Source: Bacteroidia bacterium
Lineage (GTDB): Bacteria > Bacteroidota > Bacteroidia > CAIKAF01
Reading direction: 5' to 3'
Assembly (NCBI GenBank): GCA_016742095.1
Contig: JACVCJ010000009.1
Span: forward strand, 1-64,000
DNA length: 64,000 bases
Numbering within the stretch: the stretch's first letter is position 1; each line of letters starts with the position of its first letter. The notes beneath the pieces were generated by a model, which was given only the letters and a program-made list of their open reading frames with translations, did not search any database and was not told where the DNA came from. Of this stretch, positions 16,753 to 24,118 are shown in pieces. The position numbers and the translations under genes are program-made.

Positions 16753-17928
16753 TTATTTGCGAACCACTACTTTTTCCATGGCCATCAGTTTACCATCGTT
16801 GTGGTACAGCATAATGGCGTAAGAACCGCTGCTCAGGTTCTGCAGCGAAAGTACGTTCGAGTTAACGGTTTTGGCTTCGATCAGCGTGCCTTTCATATCG
16901 AAGATCTTGTATACGGTACCGGCCGGGATCTGCTGTGAGAAACGGATCTCGTCAGCGGTCGGGTTCGGGTATACTTTCAGATCGGGCATGCTTTCGAACT
17001 GTTCCATACCCACCAGCAGCGACTCGTTCGAAATGAACTGTGCATTGGTAGGCTGGTTGCTGGTCTCGTCCACTTCGATGCTGGCGAAACGGTAGTCGTA
17101 GTTATTGGCAAAGAATTCGTAGGTAGTGATGGTATCCATACCGGTGGCATTGCCCAGGGCGCCGGCCAGTTCAGGCGAGAACAGCGCAATGGTCTGTGCA
17201 AACTGCTGGTCGATCAGGTTCCAGCCCTGTGTAATATTGATAAAGCCCGGTACTACGATCGGGTTGCCGAAATAGGCATAGGTAGTGTCTACGTTCTGCT
17301 GTACCACTTTGGCACGCAGGGCGGCCACCACGGCCAGGTCGGTGGTCAGGTTACCCCATGAGTCCACGTTGGCGTCGATGTCTGACTGGCGTTTGATCCA
17401 TACTGAATCCACCTTCACCTGGATATTACCCATGAGCGGAACGGTTACCGTAGTATCGATACCGATAAATACTTTCTGCTCAAACTGGTAGTTACCGCCG
17501 AAGTTATCGAGGTAACTGGTCGGGAAAGGCAGTACGGTATAGCCCGGGTTAAAGTTCACGGCGATGGGGAAACCACTGAATATCAGTTCGGTTCCCACGG
17601 CGCTTACCGAGTTGCTCTGTTTGTTCAGGTAGATGATGGTGCTGCCCTGTACCTGTGCGATATTGGAAGCAGGGAACTGCGCTCCGTTAGGCAGTGTGGC
17701 CGGGTTTACGAAAGAGATCGTATCCAGGGAACGTGTTTCCAGCGTGGTAAAGTCCCATGATTTGTTGGTGCCGGGAGTACCGAGCGGGAGATTGGTCGGG
17801 GGAAGATCGTCCGTACCCATGTAGACCTCATCTCCGGGAGATGCAAAGTCGTTTACTCCGATGGTGATCTGGGCGTTGAGAAGTGTACCTGTGCCAAAGG
17901 CTAAAATGAAAGGTAATAGTCTTTTCAT
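16753..17928 (-). CDS. Secreted protein with T9SS type A sorting domain, function unknown
   Basis: A 391-residue exported protein. The first ~19 residues are a signal peptide (MKRLLPFILAFGTGTLLNA). The body is beta-rich with many aromatic, Asn and Thr residues and no catalytic motif I recognise. The last ~75 residues are a T9SS sorting domain: LKVYPNPTADEIRFS, then VYKIFDMKGTLIE, then LSSGSYAIMLYHNDG and final VVVRK. It is expected to cross the outer membrane through the Gld/Spr machine and be attached or released. The track start at 17976 adds 16 residues before the signal peptide, so ATG 17928 is preferred. Confidence 0.88.
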   Translation of the reverse strand: MKRLLPFILAFGTGTLLNAQITIGVNDFASPGDEVYMGTDDLPPTNLPLGTPGTNKSWDFTTLETRSLDTISFVNPATLPNGAQFPASNIAQVQGSTIIYLNKQSNSVSAVGTELIFSGFPIAVNFNPGYTVLPFPTSYLDNFGGNYQFEQKVFIGIDTTVTVPLMGNIQVKVDSVWIKRQSDIDANVDSWGNLTTDLAVVAALRAKVVQQNVDTTYAYFGNPIVVPGFINITQGWNLIDQQFAQTIALFSPELAGALGNATGMDTITTYEFFANNYDYRFASIEVDETSNQPTNAQFISNESLLVGMEQFESMPDLKVYPNPTADEIRFSQQIPAGTVYKIFDMKGTLIEAKTVNSNVLSLQNLSSGSYAIMLYHNDGKLMAMEKVVVRK

Positions 17929-17953
17929 GATATTTTTTAAAAACTTATAACTC

Positions 17954-17961
17954 CAAAGATA
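17954..17961 (-). promoter_or_regulatory. -7 promoter element TATCTTTG for the T9SS cargo gene
   Basis: A perfect TAnnTTTG, 25 bases before ATG 17928 on the minus strand, with a TTTTG 25 bases further upstream. Confidence 0.65.
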
Positions 17962-18012
17962 TAACTTTATTTCCAAGCCTAACCATCAAAATATGTAGAA
18001 GTTGAATTGCAG

Positions 18013-18405
18013 ATGTCTAATAATTTCGTACATTCGTCGAATAAAACAACCCCCTCTGTGCCATATAAAGAAGTAAACGAAGATCACCTGAAAGTCTATT
18101 ACCCTATAGGAGAAGTTGCAGAAATGCTCGGCGTAAACGTCTCACTCATACGCTACTGGGAAAATGAGTTCGACGCCCTGAAACCCGTTCGCAACAAAAA
18201 AGGCAATCGTTTTTTTACCCGGAACGACCTGGAATATCTTCGCCGTATCCATCAGCTGGTAAAAGTGCAGGGATATACCCTGGACGGAGCCAAAAAATTC
18301 CTGGAAGAATCCGAGCAGGAATGGAAACGTAAACAACAGCTGGTCCAGCGCCTCGAGAACATCCGGGCCGAGCTGCAGAACCTGAAAAGATCCCTTCAGC
18401 TCTGA
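18013..18405 (+). CDS. MerR-family transcriptional regulator
   Basis: A 130-residue DNA-binding protein. The winged helix-turn-helix is at about 30-100: YYPIGEVAEMLGVNVSLIRY, WENEF, then NRFFTRNDLEYLRRIHQLVK. A coiled C-terminal helix (KKFLEESEQEWKRKQQLVQR) would dimerise. No C-terminal metal or drug-binding domain is present, as in the short MerR-like regulators common in Bacteroidota. The track start at 18007 is a TTG two codons upstream of this ATG. The gene is divergent from the T9SS cargo gene with only 84 bases between starts, so it may regulate that gene. Confidence 0.88.
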   Translation: MSNNFVHSSNKTTPSVPYKEVNEDHLKVYYPIGEVAEMLGVNVSLIRYWENEFDALKPVRNKKGNRFFTRNDLEYLRRIHQLVKVQGYTLDGAKKFLEESEQEWKRKQQLVQRLENIRAELQNLKRSLQL

Positions 18406-18453
18406 GCATTTTCCCTTTTTTGTACCTTGTGACACTTTTATCTTTCATGTTTG

Positions 18454-19218
18454 ATGAAAAAAATAATTATGACCATAGCTTTAGCAGGCGTACTGGCCGA
18501 TGCCGACGCCCAGAAAAACAAGACCCAGATCGTGGAGATCTCTACTTCGTACGGCAACATGTATGTGTACCTGTATGATGAAACGCCCAAACATAAGGCC
18601 AATTTCCTGAAACTGGCCGGCGAGGGTTTTTATGACAGCACCACGTTCCACCGGGTGATCAGCGCCTTTATGATCCAGGGCGGTGACCCGAATACCAAAA
18701 CCGCCGACAAGGCACACCTGGCAGGCCAGGGCGGCCCCGGCTACACCATCGATGCCGAGATACAGCCCGGCCTGTACCACCGCAAAGGCGTACTGGCGGC
18801 CGCACGTATGGGCGATGCCGTGAACCCCGCAAAAGCGTCCAGCGGATCGCAGTTCTACATTGTACAGGGTAAAAAACTGAACGACCAGGAACTGATGATG
18901 GCCGAAAAACAGCGCCAGGCACGCAACCCCTCCTATAAAATGCCCGAAGAGATGAAGGAAGCCTACCGTACCATCGGCGGTACTCCCTGGCTCGACGGCG
19001 AATACACCATCTTCGGCGAAGTGATCAAGGGCCTGGACGTGGTGGATAAGATCGCCACCGTAAAGACCCGCCCCGGCGATAAACCCGAGGAAGATATCCG
19101 CATCACGGCCAAAGTGATCCGGGTAAGTAAAAAAGAACTCGAAAAAGAGTACGGCTATAAACCTGCTGCCGCAGCCGACGACAAAGGCGGCAAAAAAGAC
19201 AAAGAGAAGAAAAAATAA
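18454..19218 (+). CDS. Cyclophilin-type peptidyl-prolyl isomerase, exported
   Basis: A 254-residue periplasmic proline isomerase that assists folding of exported proteins. Residues 1-20 are a signal peptide (MKKIIMTIALAGVLADADAQ). The cyclophilin core has FYDSTTFHRVISAFMIQGGD with the catalytic Arg and Gln region, then SSGSQFYIVQG, and TIFGEVIKGLDVVDKIA. An insert of about 30 residues between the FYIVQG and TPWLDG segments is usual in Bacteroidota forms. The tail is very Lys/Asp-rich (GGKKDKEKKK). A TTG at 18451 opens the track ORF; ATG 18454 is preferred. TATCTTTC at 18439-18446 is a weak -7 candidate. Confidence 0.93.
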   Translation: MKKIIMTIALAGVLADADAQKNKTQIVEISTSYGNMYVYLYDETPKHKANFLKLAGEGFYDSTTFHRVISAFMIQGGDPNTKTADKAHLAGQGGPGYTIDAEIQPGLYHRKGVLAAARMGDAVNPAKASSGSQFYIVQGKKLNDQELMMAEKQRQARNPSYKMPEEMKEAYRTIGGTPWLDGEYTIFGEVIKGLDVVDKIATVKTRPGDKPEEDIRITAKVIRVSKKELEKEYGYKPAAAADDKGGKKDKEKKK

Positions 19219-19240
19219 CAGCTGTTAGCTGTACGAAATT

Positions 19241-19277
19241 AAAAGGCTGCCTTGCTATGAGCAAGACAGCCTTTTTC
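19241..19277. terminator. Intrinsic terminator after the cyclophilin gene
   Basis: AAAAGGCTG-c-CTTGC-tatga-GCAAG-a-CAGCCTTTTT is a two-part stem with one mismatch and a T tract. Confidence 0.8.
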
Positions 19278-19320
19278 TATTTGTGAAATAAAAAACCAAA
19301 CCTCCGAGATCTTTCCAAAA

Positions 19321-19375
19321 AACCGTAAAAACCCCGCTTTATCAGGCGCCTATACCCTCGCGGGGTTTTACGGTC
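19321..19375. terminator. Long hairpin, probably the terminator of the opposing lipoprotein gene
   Basis: ACCGTAAAAACCCCGC pairs with GCGGGGTTTTACGGT with one bulged A, giving a 15-bp stem around a 22-base loop that itself holds the palindrome AGGCGCCT. The A/T-rich part of the stem would leave a U-run after a shorter GC core on the minus strand. It lies 30 bases past the lipoprotein stop. Confidence 0.6.
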
Positions 19376-19405
19376 TTCTGTTTATGAATCGTTACTTTTT
19401 CATAC

Positions 19406-19825
19406 TCAGTCGGGGGTGGTCTGCAGCTGCAGCTCACCTTTATCAAAATTGGTCACGTTCACCGAAACGGTATATTTTCCTTTATCCAGCGGGATGGCGC
19501 CTACATAGTCGATCACCTGCAGGATAAATTTCTTTTCGTTTATGAACAGCGTAATACTGGGCAGGGCATAGGCCTCGGAAAACGGCTGGTAACAGGTGAT
19601 GTCGTTCTTCTTTATCGGGCCGTAATACGCGGTGTAGGAGCCCGGATTCATCATTACGTTACAGAAATTATAATCGCTTACGTTGCGTATACGAATATTG
19701 GTCATGGCCGGGTCTTCCTTACAGGGTACCACCATGGCCGGCTCTATGCAGGCCTTGTCTTTGTTGCGGCAGGAAAAAAGTCCGGCCAGTACAAACACAA
19801 TGATATATGCGGCTGCTTTGTTCAT
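19406..19825 (-). CDS. Small predicted lipoprotein
   Basis: A 139-residue protein with a lipoprotein signal peptide: VFVLAGLFSC places the lipid-modified Cys at residue 19. The mature part is beta-rich (IRIRNVSDYNFCNVMMNPG, TLFINEKKFILQVIDYVG) and contains several cysteines. I do not recognise a family. It starts 16 bases after the LVIVD-repeat lipoprotein stop, so the two form an operon and may act together at the outer membrane or periplasmic face. Confidence 0.8.
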   Translation of the reverse strand: MNKAAAYIIVFVLAGLFSCRNKDKACIEPAMVVPCKEDPAMTNIRIRNVSDYNFCNVMMNPGSYTAYYGPIKKNDITCYQPFSEAYALPSITLFINEKKFILQVIDYVGAIPLDKGKYTVSVNVTNFDKGELQLQTTPD

Positions 19826-19841
19826 GTTGCTGTTCTTATGT

Positions 19842-21125
19842 TTATCCTACAATGGCAATGACCCCGGCCGCCTGGAAATTACCCGACTGGTTGTAGGTAT
19901 ACAGGTAAATTCCGTTATCGCCGATGAACATGGCCACGCCGTTATACAGGATCACATCTTTTACATTCAGTCCGGTCAGTTCCTGGACATACAGCAGGTT
20001 GGCCGGATCGGCCGCATTGAACACCTTTACGCCGTGCGTACCTTCGCAAATGGCCAGTATATTACCCTCGATGCCCAGTCCGTGCGGGTTTACCATCGGG
20101 TAGGTACGGATCAGCGTGGGGTTCTGTACCTGGTTCACGTTCAGCACGTCCAGCTGGTTGCTTCCGTTCTGGCAGGGCGTACCGTCGCGCAGGGTCACGT
20201 AGGCAATGTCTTCGCTTACCACTACCGGGTCGCAGGCCGTGGCATGGGTGAACTGGCTCACGTATACCGGGGTGGAAGCATTCTGCAGGCTGTAGATGAA
20301 TACGCCGTTCTGGCTGCCGATGAACAGGAAGCGCTCATAGGCCACGATGGTCTCGATGCTCATGCCCACCTGTTGTTCCGACACTTTGGAAGGATTGGAA
20401 GGATCGGCCAGGGAATAGGCGCTGAGGCTGCTGGGGCTCACGCTGTACAGGAAATCGCCGCGTACTGCAAAAGCTGCCAGGGAACCACCACCCGAATAGG
20501 TGGCCGGGCCTCCGCCGGCACCCGAAGCCAGGGACACACCGCCGAAATTGGTCATATCGCCCATTTCGTAAAAAACCGTATTACCACCGGGTGTACAGGC
20601 CTGTTCGTCCTTCACTTTTTCAATATTCCAGCCGATCACCACACCTTTGGCCTTATCGGGGGCCACTACGGGATAGCCCGTTTTAGCCTCTACTTTAAAG
20701 GGATTGTATTCAAATACGTCGGTCAGTCGTTTTACTTCCGAAGGCGAAGACGGGTTCGATACGTCGATCACCAGCAGGTCGGTATAACTGTCGGCCAGCA
20801 GGTAATTGCCCTTCACCGCTACGTCCACCACACCGGGCACATTTACAAAAACCAGTTCCTGAGGGGCAGCCGGGTTGCTGATGTTGTAGATGTGTATGCC
20901 CTTGTTCAGGTCGCTTACAAAAAGGTAGTTATCGGTACGCCAGAACTTAGAAGGTTTTTCCAGCACCTGCGAAGAAGAGAGCGTAAGGGGTTTGCGCAGT
21001 TCCTCGTAAGAGAGGTATACAGGCACGTTGGCGTCGTAGATCGTTTCCACACTGCACTTATCGCGGCAGCCGGCAAATACCAGCACCAGCATGGAAACAA
21101 CGGTCGAGAATCGGATATACTTCAT
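19842..21125 (-). CDS. LVIVD-repeat beta-propeller lipoprotein
   Basis: A 427-residue lipoprotein with lipobox VLVFAGC (Cys at residue 20). The mature chain has repeated blades of the LVIVD type: DNYLFVSDLNKGIHIYNISN, GNYLLADSYTDLLVIDVSNP, ERFLFIGSQNGVFIYSLQN, GNILAICEGTHGVKVFNAAD and a last GDNGIYLYTYNQ. These repeats fold as a propeller and are common in surface proteins; no enzymatic motif is seen. It is divergent from the beta-barrel gene across a dyad-symmetric region and is followed by the small lipoprotein. Confidence 0.88.
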   Translation of the reverse strand: MKYIRFSTVVSMLVLVFAGCRDKCSVETIYDANVPVYLSYEELRKPLTLSSSQVLEKPSKFWRTDNYLFVSDLNKGIHIYNISNPAAPQELVFVNVPGVVDVAVKGNYLLADSYTDLLVIDVSNPSSPSEVKRLTDVFEYNPFKVEAKTGYPVVAPDKAKGVVIGWNIEKVKDEQACTPGGNTVFYEMGDMTNFGGVSLASGAGGGPATYSGGGSLAAFAVRGDFLYSVSPSSLSAYSLADPSNPSKVSEQQVGMSIETIVAYERFLFIGSQNGVFIYSLQNASTPVYVSQFTHATACDPVVVSEDIAYVTLRDGTPCQNGSNQLDVLNVNQVQNPTLIRTYPMVNPHGLGIEGNILAICEGTHGVKVFNAADPANLLYVQELTGLNVKDVILYNGVAMFIGDNGIYLYTYNQSGNFQAAGVIAIVG

Positions 21126-21149
21126 AAAAGTTTGTTGAGTTTAAAGCCA

Positions 21150-21238
21150 AGATGCAGGCCGGAGGAAAAAGGTTGCACGGAACAGAAAAAAAATAAAATT
21201 TCAGGCGGCATGCAACCCTGCGGAAACGTTTTGCATCT
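21150..21238. promoter_or_regulatory. Concentric two-part dyad between divergent envelope genes
   Basis: AGATGCA (21150) pairs with TGCATCT (21232), and GGTTGCA (21171) pairs with TGCAACC (21211). Both pairs are centred on base 21194, and the arms on each side are separated by exactly 14 bases. It lies between the LVIVD lipoprotein gene (minus) and the beta-barrel gene (plus). It may be an operator for a dimeric or tetrameric regulator, or an RNA structure. Confidence 0.5.
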
Positions 21239-21266
21239 ATAAGGAACAAAAAAGACACTCCCCGCT

Positions 21267-21938
21267 ATGAAAAAAATTTTCAGCATACTGTTTCCCGGCC
21301 TGCTGGCCATCCCTGCCCTTTCGGCACAGAAAGAGGCCGTAACACTGCTCCTGCCGCGCAAAAGCCTGCTGGGCGTTTACAATACCTCTACCATCAGTAT
21401 CATGCCCCGTATGTCGCCCAACAATTATTATCCTTACCCTTATTACGACATATACGGCCTGCCCTACGCTTACAATGGTAATACCGAAAACCGCGTGGCT
21501 TTCAGCTTCCGGAACACTACGGGCTATCGCTTCTTCGATTTCCTGAACGTAGGCGCCGGCGTAGGTATAGAACGTTATGAAAGCCTGGCCCTGAACCTGC
21601 CGTTCTTTGGCGAGGTTTCCGGTAATATCCTCAACAAGCGTTTTACCCCGGTGTATTTTATACAGGCGGGTTACGGACTGGGCATAAAAACGGCTCCCAA
21701 AGGCGATGATTACTACCGCGTGACCCATACGAAAGGCGGACTGATGCTGGCCGGCGGGATCGGTTTTGCCGGACGGATAGACCGGAATACGATCTTACGC
21801 CTTAACTTTGGCTACCGTTTGCAACAGGCTGCCTACACCGCTGAAGTTCAGCCCTACAACAGCCCGATGCAGGTACAGACGCGCAGCATGAGCTATCACC
21901 GCCTGGAAATGGGAATAAGTTTTACCTTTCAGCAGTAA
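21267..21938 (+). CDS. Predicted outer-membrane beta-barrel protein
   Basis: A 223-residue exported protein with signal peptide 1-20 (ILFPGLLAIPALSAQ). The mature chain alternates polar and aromatic residues in short strands (FLNVGAGVGIERYESLAL, VYFIQAGYGLGIKTA, LMLAGGIGFAGRID, ILRLNFGYRLQQAAY) and ends MEMGISFTFQQ-like with a terminal aromatic strand, as outer-membrane barrels do. The Tyr/Pro-rich stretch NNYYPYPYYDIYG is probably a loop. The sigma factor gene begins 12 bases later, so the barrel gene, sigma factor and its partner may form one operon. Confidence 0.75.
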   Translation: MKKIFSILFPGLLAIPALSAQKEAVTLLLPRKSLLGVYNTSTISIMPRMSPNNYYPYPYYDIYGLPYAYNGNTENRVAFSFRNTTGYRFFDFLNVGAGVGIERYESLALNLPFFGEVSGNILNKRFTPVYFIQAGYGLGIKTAPKGDDYYRVTHTKGGLMLAGGIGFAGRIDRNTILRLNFGYRLQQAAYTAEVQPYNSPMQVQTRSMSYHRLEMGISFTFQQ

Positions 21939-21950
21939 AGGAGCTTTTAT

Positions 21951-22508
21951 TTGGAGATATCTGCCGACATACTCAAGGGATGCCGTTCGGGCAAAAGAGC
22001 CTCACAGGAGCAGCTTTACAGGCTGCTTACGCCCCGGCTGTTCCCGGTATGCCTGCGTTTTGCCTCCTCGCGCAGCGAAGCGGAAGATTACATGCAGGAA
22101 AGCTGGATCCGGATCTTTCAGAAGATACCGGATTTCCGCAGTGAAGGCTCTTTCGAAGGCTGGGCGCGGCGCATTACCGTTACCACCTGCCTGGAAGACC
22201 TGCGGCGACGCAACGTGCTGACAGATACCACGGCCGATCTGCCCGCCCTTACGCTTAGCGAAGATTCCACCGCCATTTCGGGGATCTCCGCGGCCGAACT
22301 CATCGCCCTGATACAGACCCTGCCCGCGGGGTACCGCACTATTTTTAACCTGTACGTCATGGAAGAATTCACCCACGAAGAAATTGCCCTGCGGCTGGGG
22401 ATCAGCGAAGGCACCTCCAAGTCGCAGCTGGCACGGGCCAGGCAACTTCTCCGGGATAAAATAACACACCTGCACCGTGAAGCCAAACCACAACACACAC
22501 CGAAATGA
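21951..22508 (+). CDS. ECF-type RNA polymerase sigma factor
   Basis: A 185-residue sigma-70-family factor. Region 2 is at about 25-90 (AEDYMQESWIRIFQKIPDFR, then FEGWARRITVTTCLEDLRRR) and region 4 at about 122-178 (LPAGYRTIFNLYVMEEFTHE, then RLGISEGTSKSQLARARQLL). The start is TTG 21951: no in-frame ATG occurs before region 2, and AAAGGAG sits eight bases upstream as an unusually good Shine-Dalgarno for this genome. The gene overlaps the next gene by ATGA, the usual arrangement for a sigma factor and its membrane regulator. Confidence 0.92.
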   Translation: MEISADILKGCRSGKRASQEQLYRLLTPRLFPVCLRFASSRSEAEDYMQESWIRIFQKIPDFRSEGSFEGWARRITVTTCLEDLRRRNVLTDTTADLPALTLSEDSTAISGISAAELIALIQTLPAGYRTIFNLYVMEEFTHEEIALRLGISEGTSKSQLARARQLLRDKITHLHREAKPQHTPK

Positions 22509-24034
22509 ACGATTCAACAAAATATAACGACGAGCAACTGCGCCGGCAGCTGGAAAACTATGCCGAAATGCCTTCGGACAAGGTCTGGAGCGGCGTAGCC
22601 AATGCGCTGGACCAGAAGAAGAAAAAACGGCGCCTGCTGTTCTGGTTCCTGCTGCTGGGCGGCATCGCCTGTGGCAGTACCGTATGGTTCCTCGGCGGCA
22701 ACAGACCTTCCGGGGCCGGACAAACGGCAGCGCAAAACGATGTACGTACGGCCGGCGTAAACGAAAAACCGGCACGGGAAACGGAAGCCAGCGCCGCTTC
22801 TTCCCAGGATAACGATGCGGCACATACCGCCGAAACGGCTGCATCGGCAACAGGTACAACGGCCGCCGGCAACACCTCGCGGAACTCCCGGGCAAGCACC
22901 TACCCGCAGTCTGAAGCAACGGCAAACACCGCGGCCACAACACCTGGGCATGCCCACACAGGTACCTCCGCTACGGAAGCGGCTGTCCATACCCATCACG
23001 GCGCCACTACTTCACAGTCCTCCACACACGCAGGCACAAGCGAAAGCGGGCAGATACAGACACACAGCGGCTTCCATCCGCTCACTCCGGGTGGAGAAAA
23101 TCCGGCAATTACCGCAACGCCCCGCCGGAATTCCGGCATTCCACAACGAAGCACAACTTCAGCCATACAGTCTCAGAATCGCATACATCCCCTCAGCCTG
23201 GCCGGCAACGGAGCTTTTATACTACCCGGAAATGCTCTGAAACCCGTACTGAAAGAAAACAATCTGCGCGAAGGCGCGTTTTTCCGGCCGGCCATACGTC
23301 CGGTATACCCGAAGATCGCTCCCTTCCTCAGCCTGGAGGCTTCAGCCGGTTCGGTGTGGTATAACCGCCGTGCCGCTTCCGGTCCGCAGAACGGTCTGGC
23401 CGAAAAAAATATGCAGAGCCGTACTTCAGGCCTGTATGCCGCAGGTATATTCAAGGGTGGCTTTTTCTTCGGCCGCCACGGAATTTTTTCTGCCGGTATG
23501 GGCTATGAATACTATGGTTTTTCCAATCCCTACGCGCTTACCTATTCCGGTTCGCCCAATGTAGGCACGGGATCTGCACCCGAGACCATCGACGCCGGCT
23601 CCTACGAATCCTTCGGCGATATAAATATTCCCCTGCCCGTGATCGACTACAACGGGATACAGAAGACCCTCAACGGCCGCCTGCACATGCAGACGCATAA
23701 TCTCTTCTTCCCGCTGGACCTGGGCGCGCGTTACAATTTCCGTAATTTTTCGCTGGGCATTACCGCCGGACCGGCCTTTCACGTGTTGCTGCGCCAGAAC
23801 GTATATTTCCGGAACGAAGACGGCACACAGCTGCCTGTAGACATCAGTCAGCCCGCTTCCTTCAATATTTCCCTGGGCATGGAACCCGTGCTTGCCTACC
23901 GCATCCGCAGCTGGTCGCTGTTTGCCTCGGGCGGTTTCCGTTATCACCTGCTCAGCGCCGTAAAAGACCCTTCGGTACGCAGTTATCCCTACCGTGCCAA
24001 CGGACAGCTGGGCCTGCGCTACCACTTACGTTAG
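22505..24034 (+). CDS. Predicted membrane-spanning partner of the ECF sigma factor with C-terminal barrel-like domain
   Basis: A 509-residue protein translationally coupled to the sigma factor (ATGA). Residues 1-43 are cytosolic and could hold an anti-sigma helix (EQLRRQLENYAEMPSDKVW). KKKKRR precedes one membrane segment at 44-64 (LLFWFLLLGGIACGSTVWFL). Residues 65 to about 255 are a low-complexity Ala/Thr/Ser/His linker. The last ~240 residues look like an outer-membrane-type barrel (GLYAAGIFKGGFFFGRHG, NFSLGITAGPAFHVLL, SLFASGGFRYHLLSA, ending RYHLR). I infer an anti-sigma-like protein that spans the envelope or senses it. No classic zinc anti-sigma motif is present, and no family was assigned with certainty. 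Confidence 0.75.
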   Translation: MNDSTKYNDEQLRRQLENYAEMPSDKVWSGVANALDQKKKKRRLLFWFLLLGGIACGSTVWFLGGNRPSGAGQTAAQNDVRTAGVNEKPARETEASAASSQDNDAAHTAETAASATGTTAAGNTSRNSRASTYPQSEATANTAATTPGHAHTGTSATEAAVHTHHGATTSQSSTHAGTSESGQIQTHSGFHPLTPGGENPAITATPRRNSGIPQRSTTSAIQSQNRIHPLSLAGNGAFILPGNALKPVLKENNLREGAFFRPAIRPVYPKIAPFLSLEASAGSVWYNRRAASGPQNGLAEKNMQSRTSGLYAAGIFKGGFFFGRHGIFSAGMGYEYYGFSNPYALTYSGSPNVGTGSAPETIDAGSYESFGDINIPLPVIDYNGIQKTLNGRLHMQTHNLFFPLDLGARYNFRNFSLGITAGPAFHVLLRQNVYFRNEDGTQLPVDISQPASFNISLGMEPVLAYRIRSWSLFASGGFRYHLLSAVKDPSVRSYPYRANGQLGLRYHLR

Positions 24035-24063
24035 TCTGCTACTTTCGTGCTCATCCACAAATA

Positions 24064-24098
24064 AAAAAGCCTTCCGCGCAACCGGAAGGCTTTACTTT
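24064..24098. terminator. Bidirectional intrinsic terminator
   Basis: AAAAGCCTTCC-gcgcaacc-GGAAGGCTTTA, with T6 shortly after, between the convergent sigma-partner and DUF4476 genes. Confidence 0.85.
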
Positions 24099-24118
24099 TT
24101 TATGAATATGTCTGCGAC

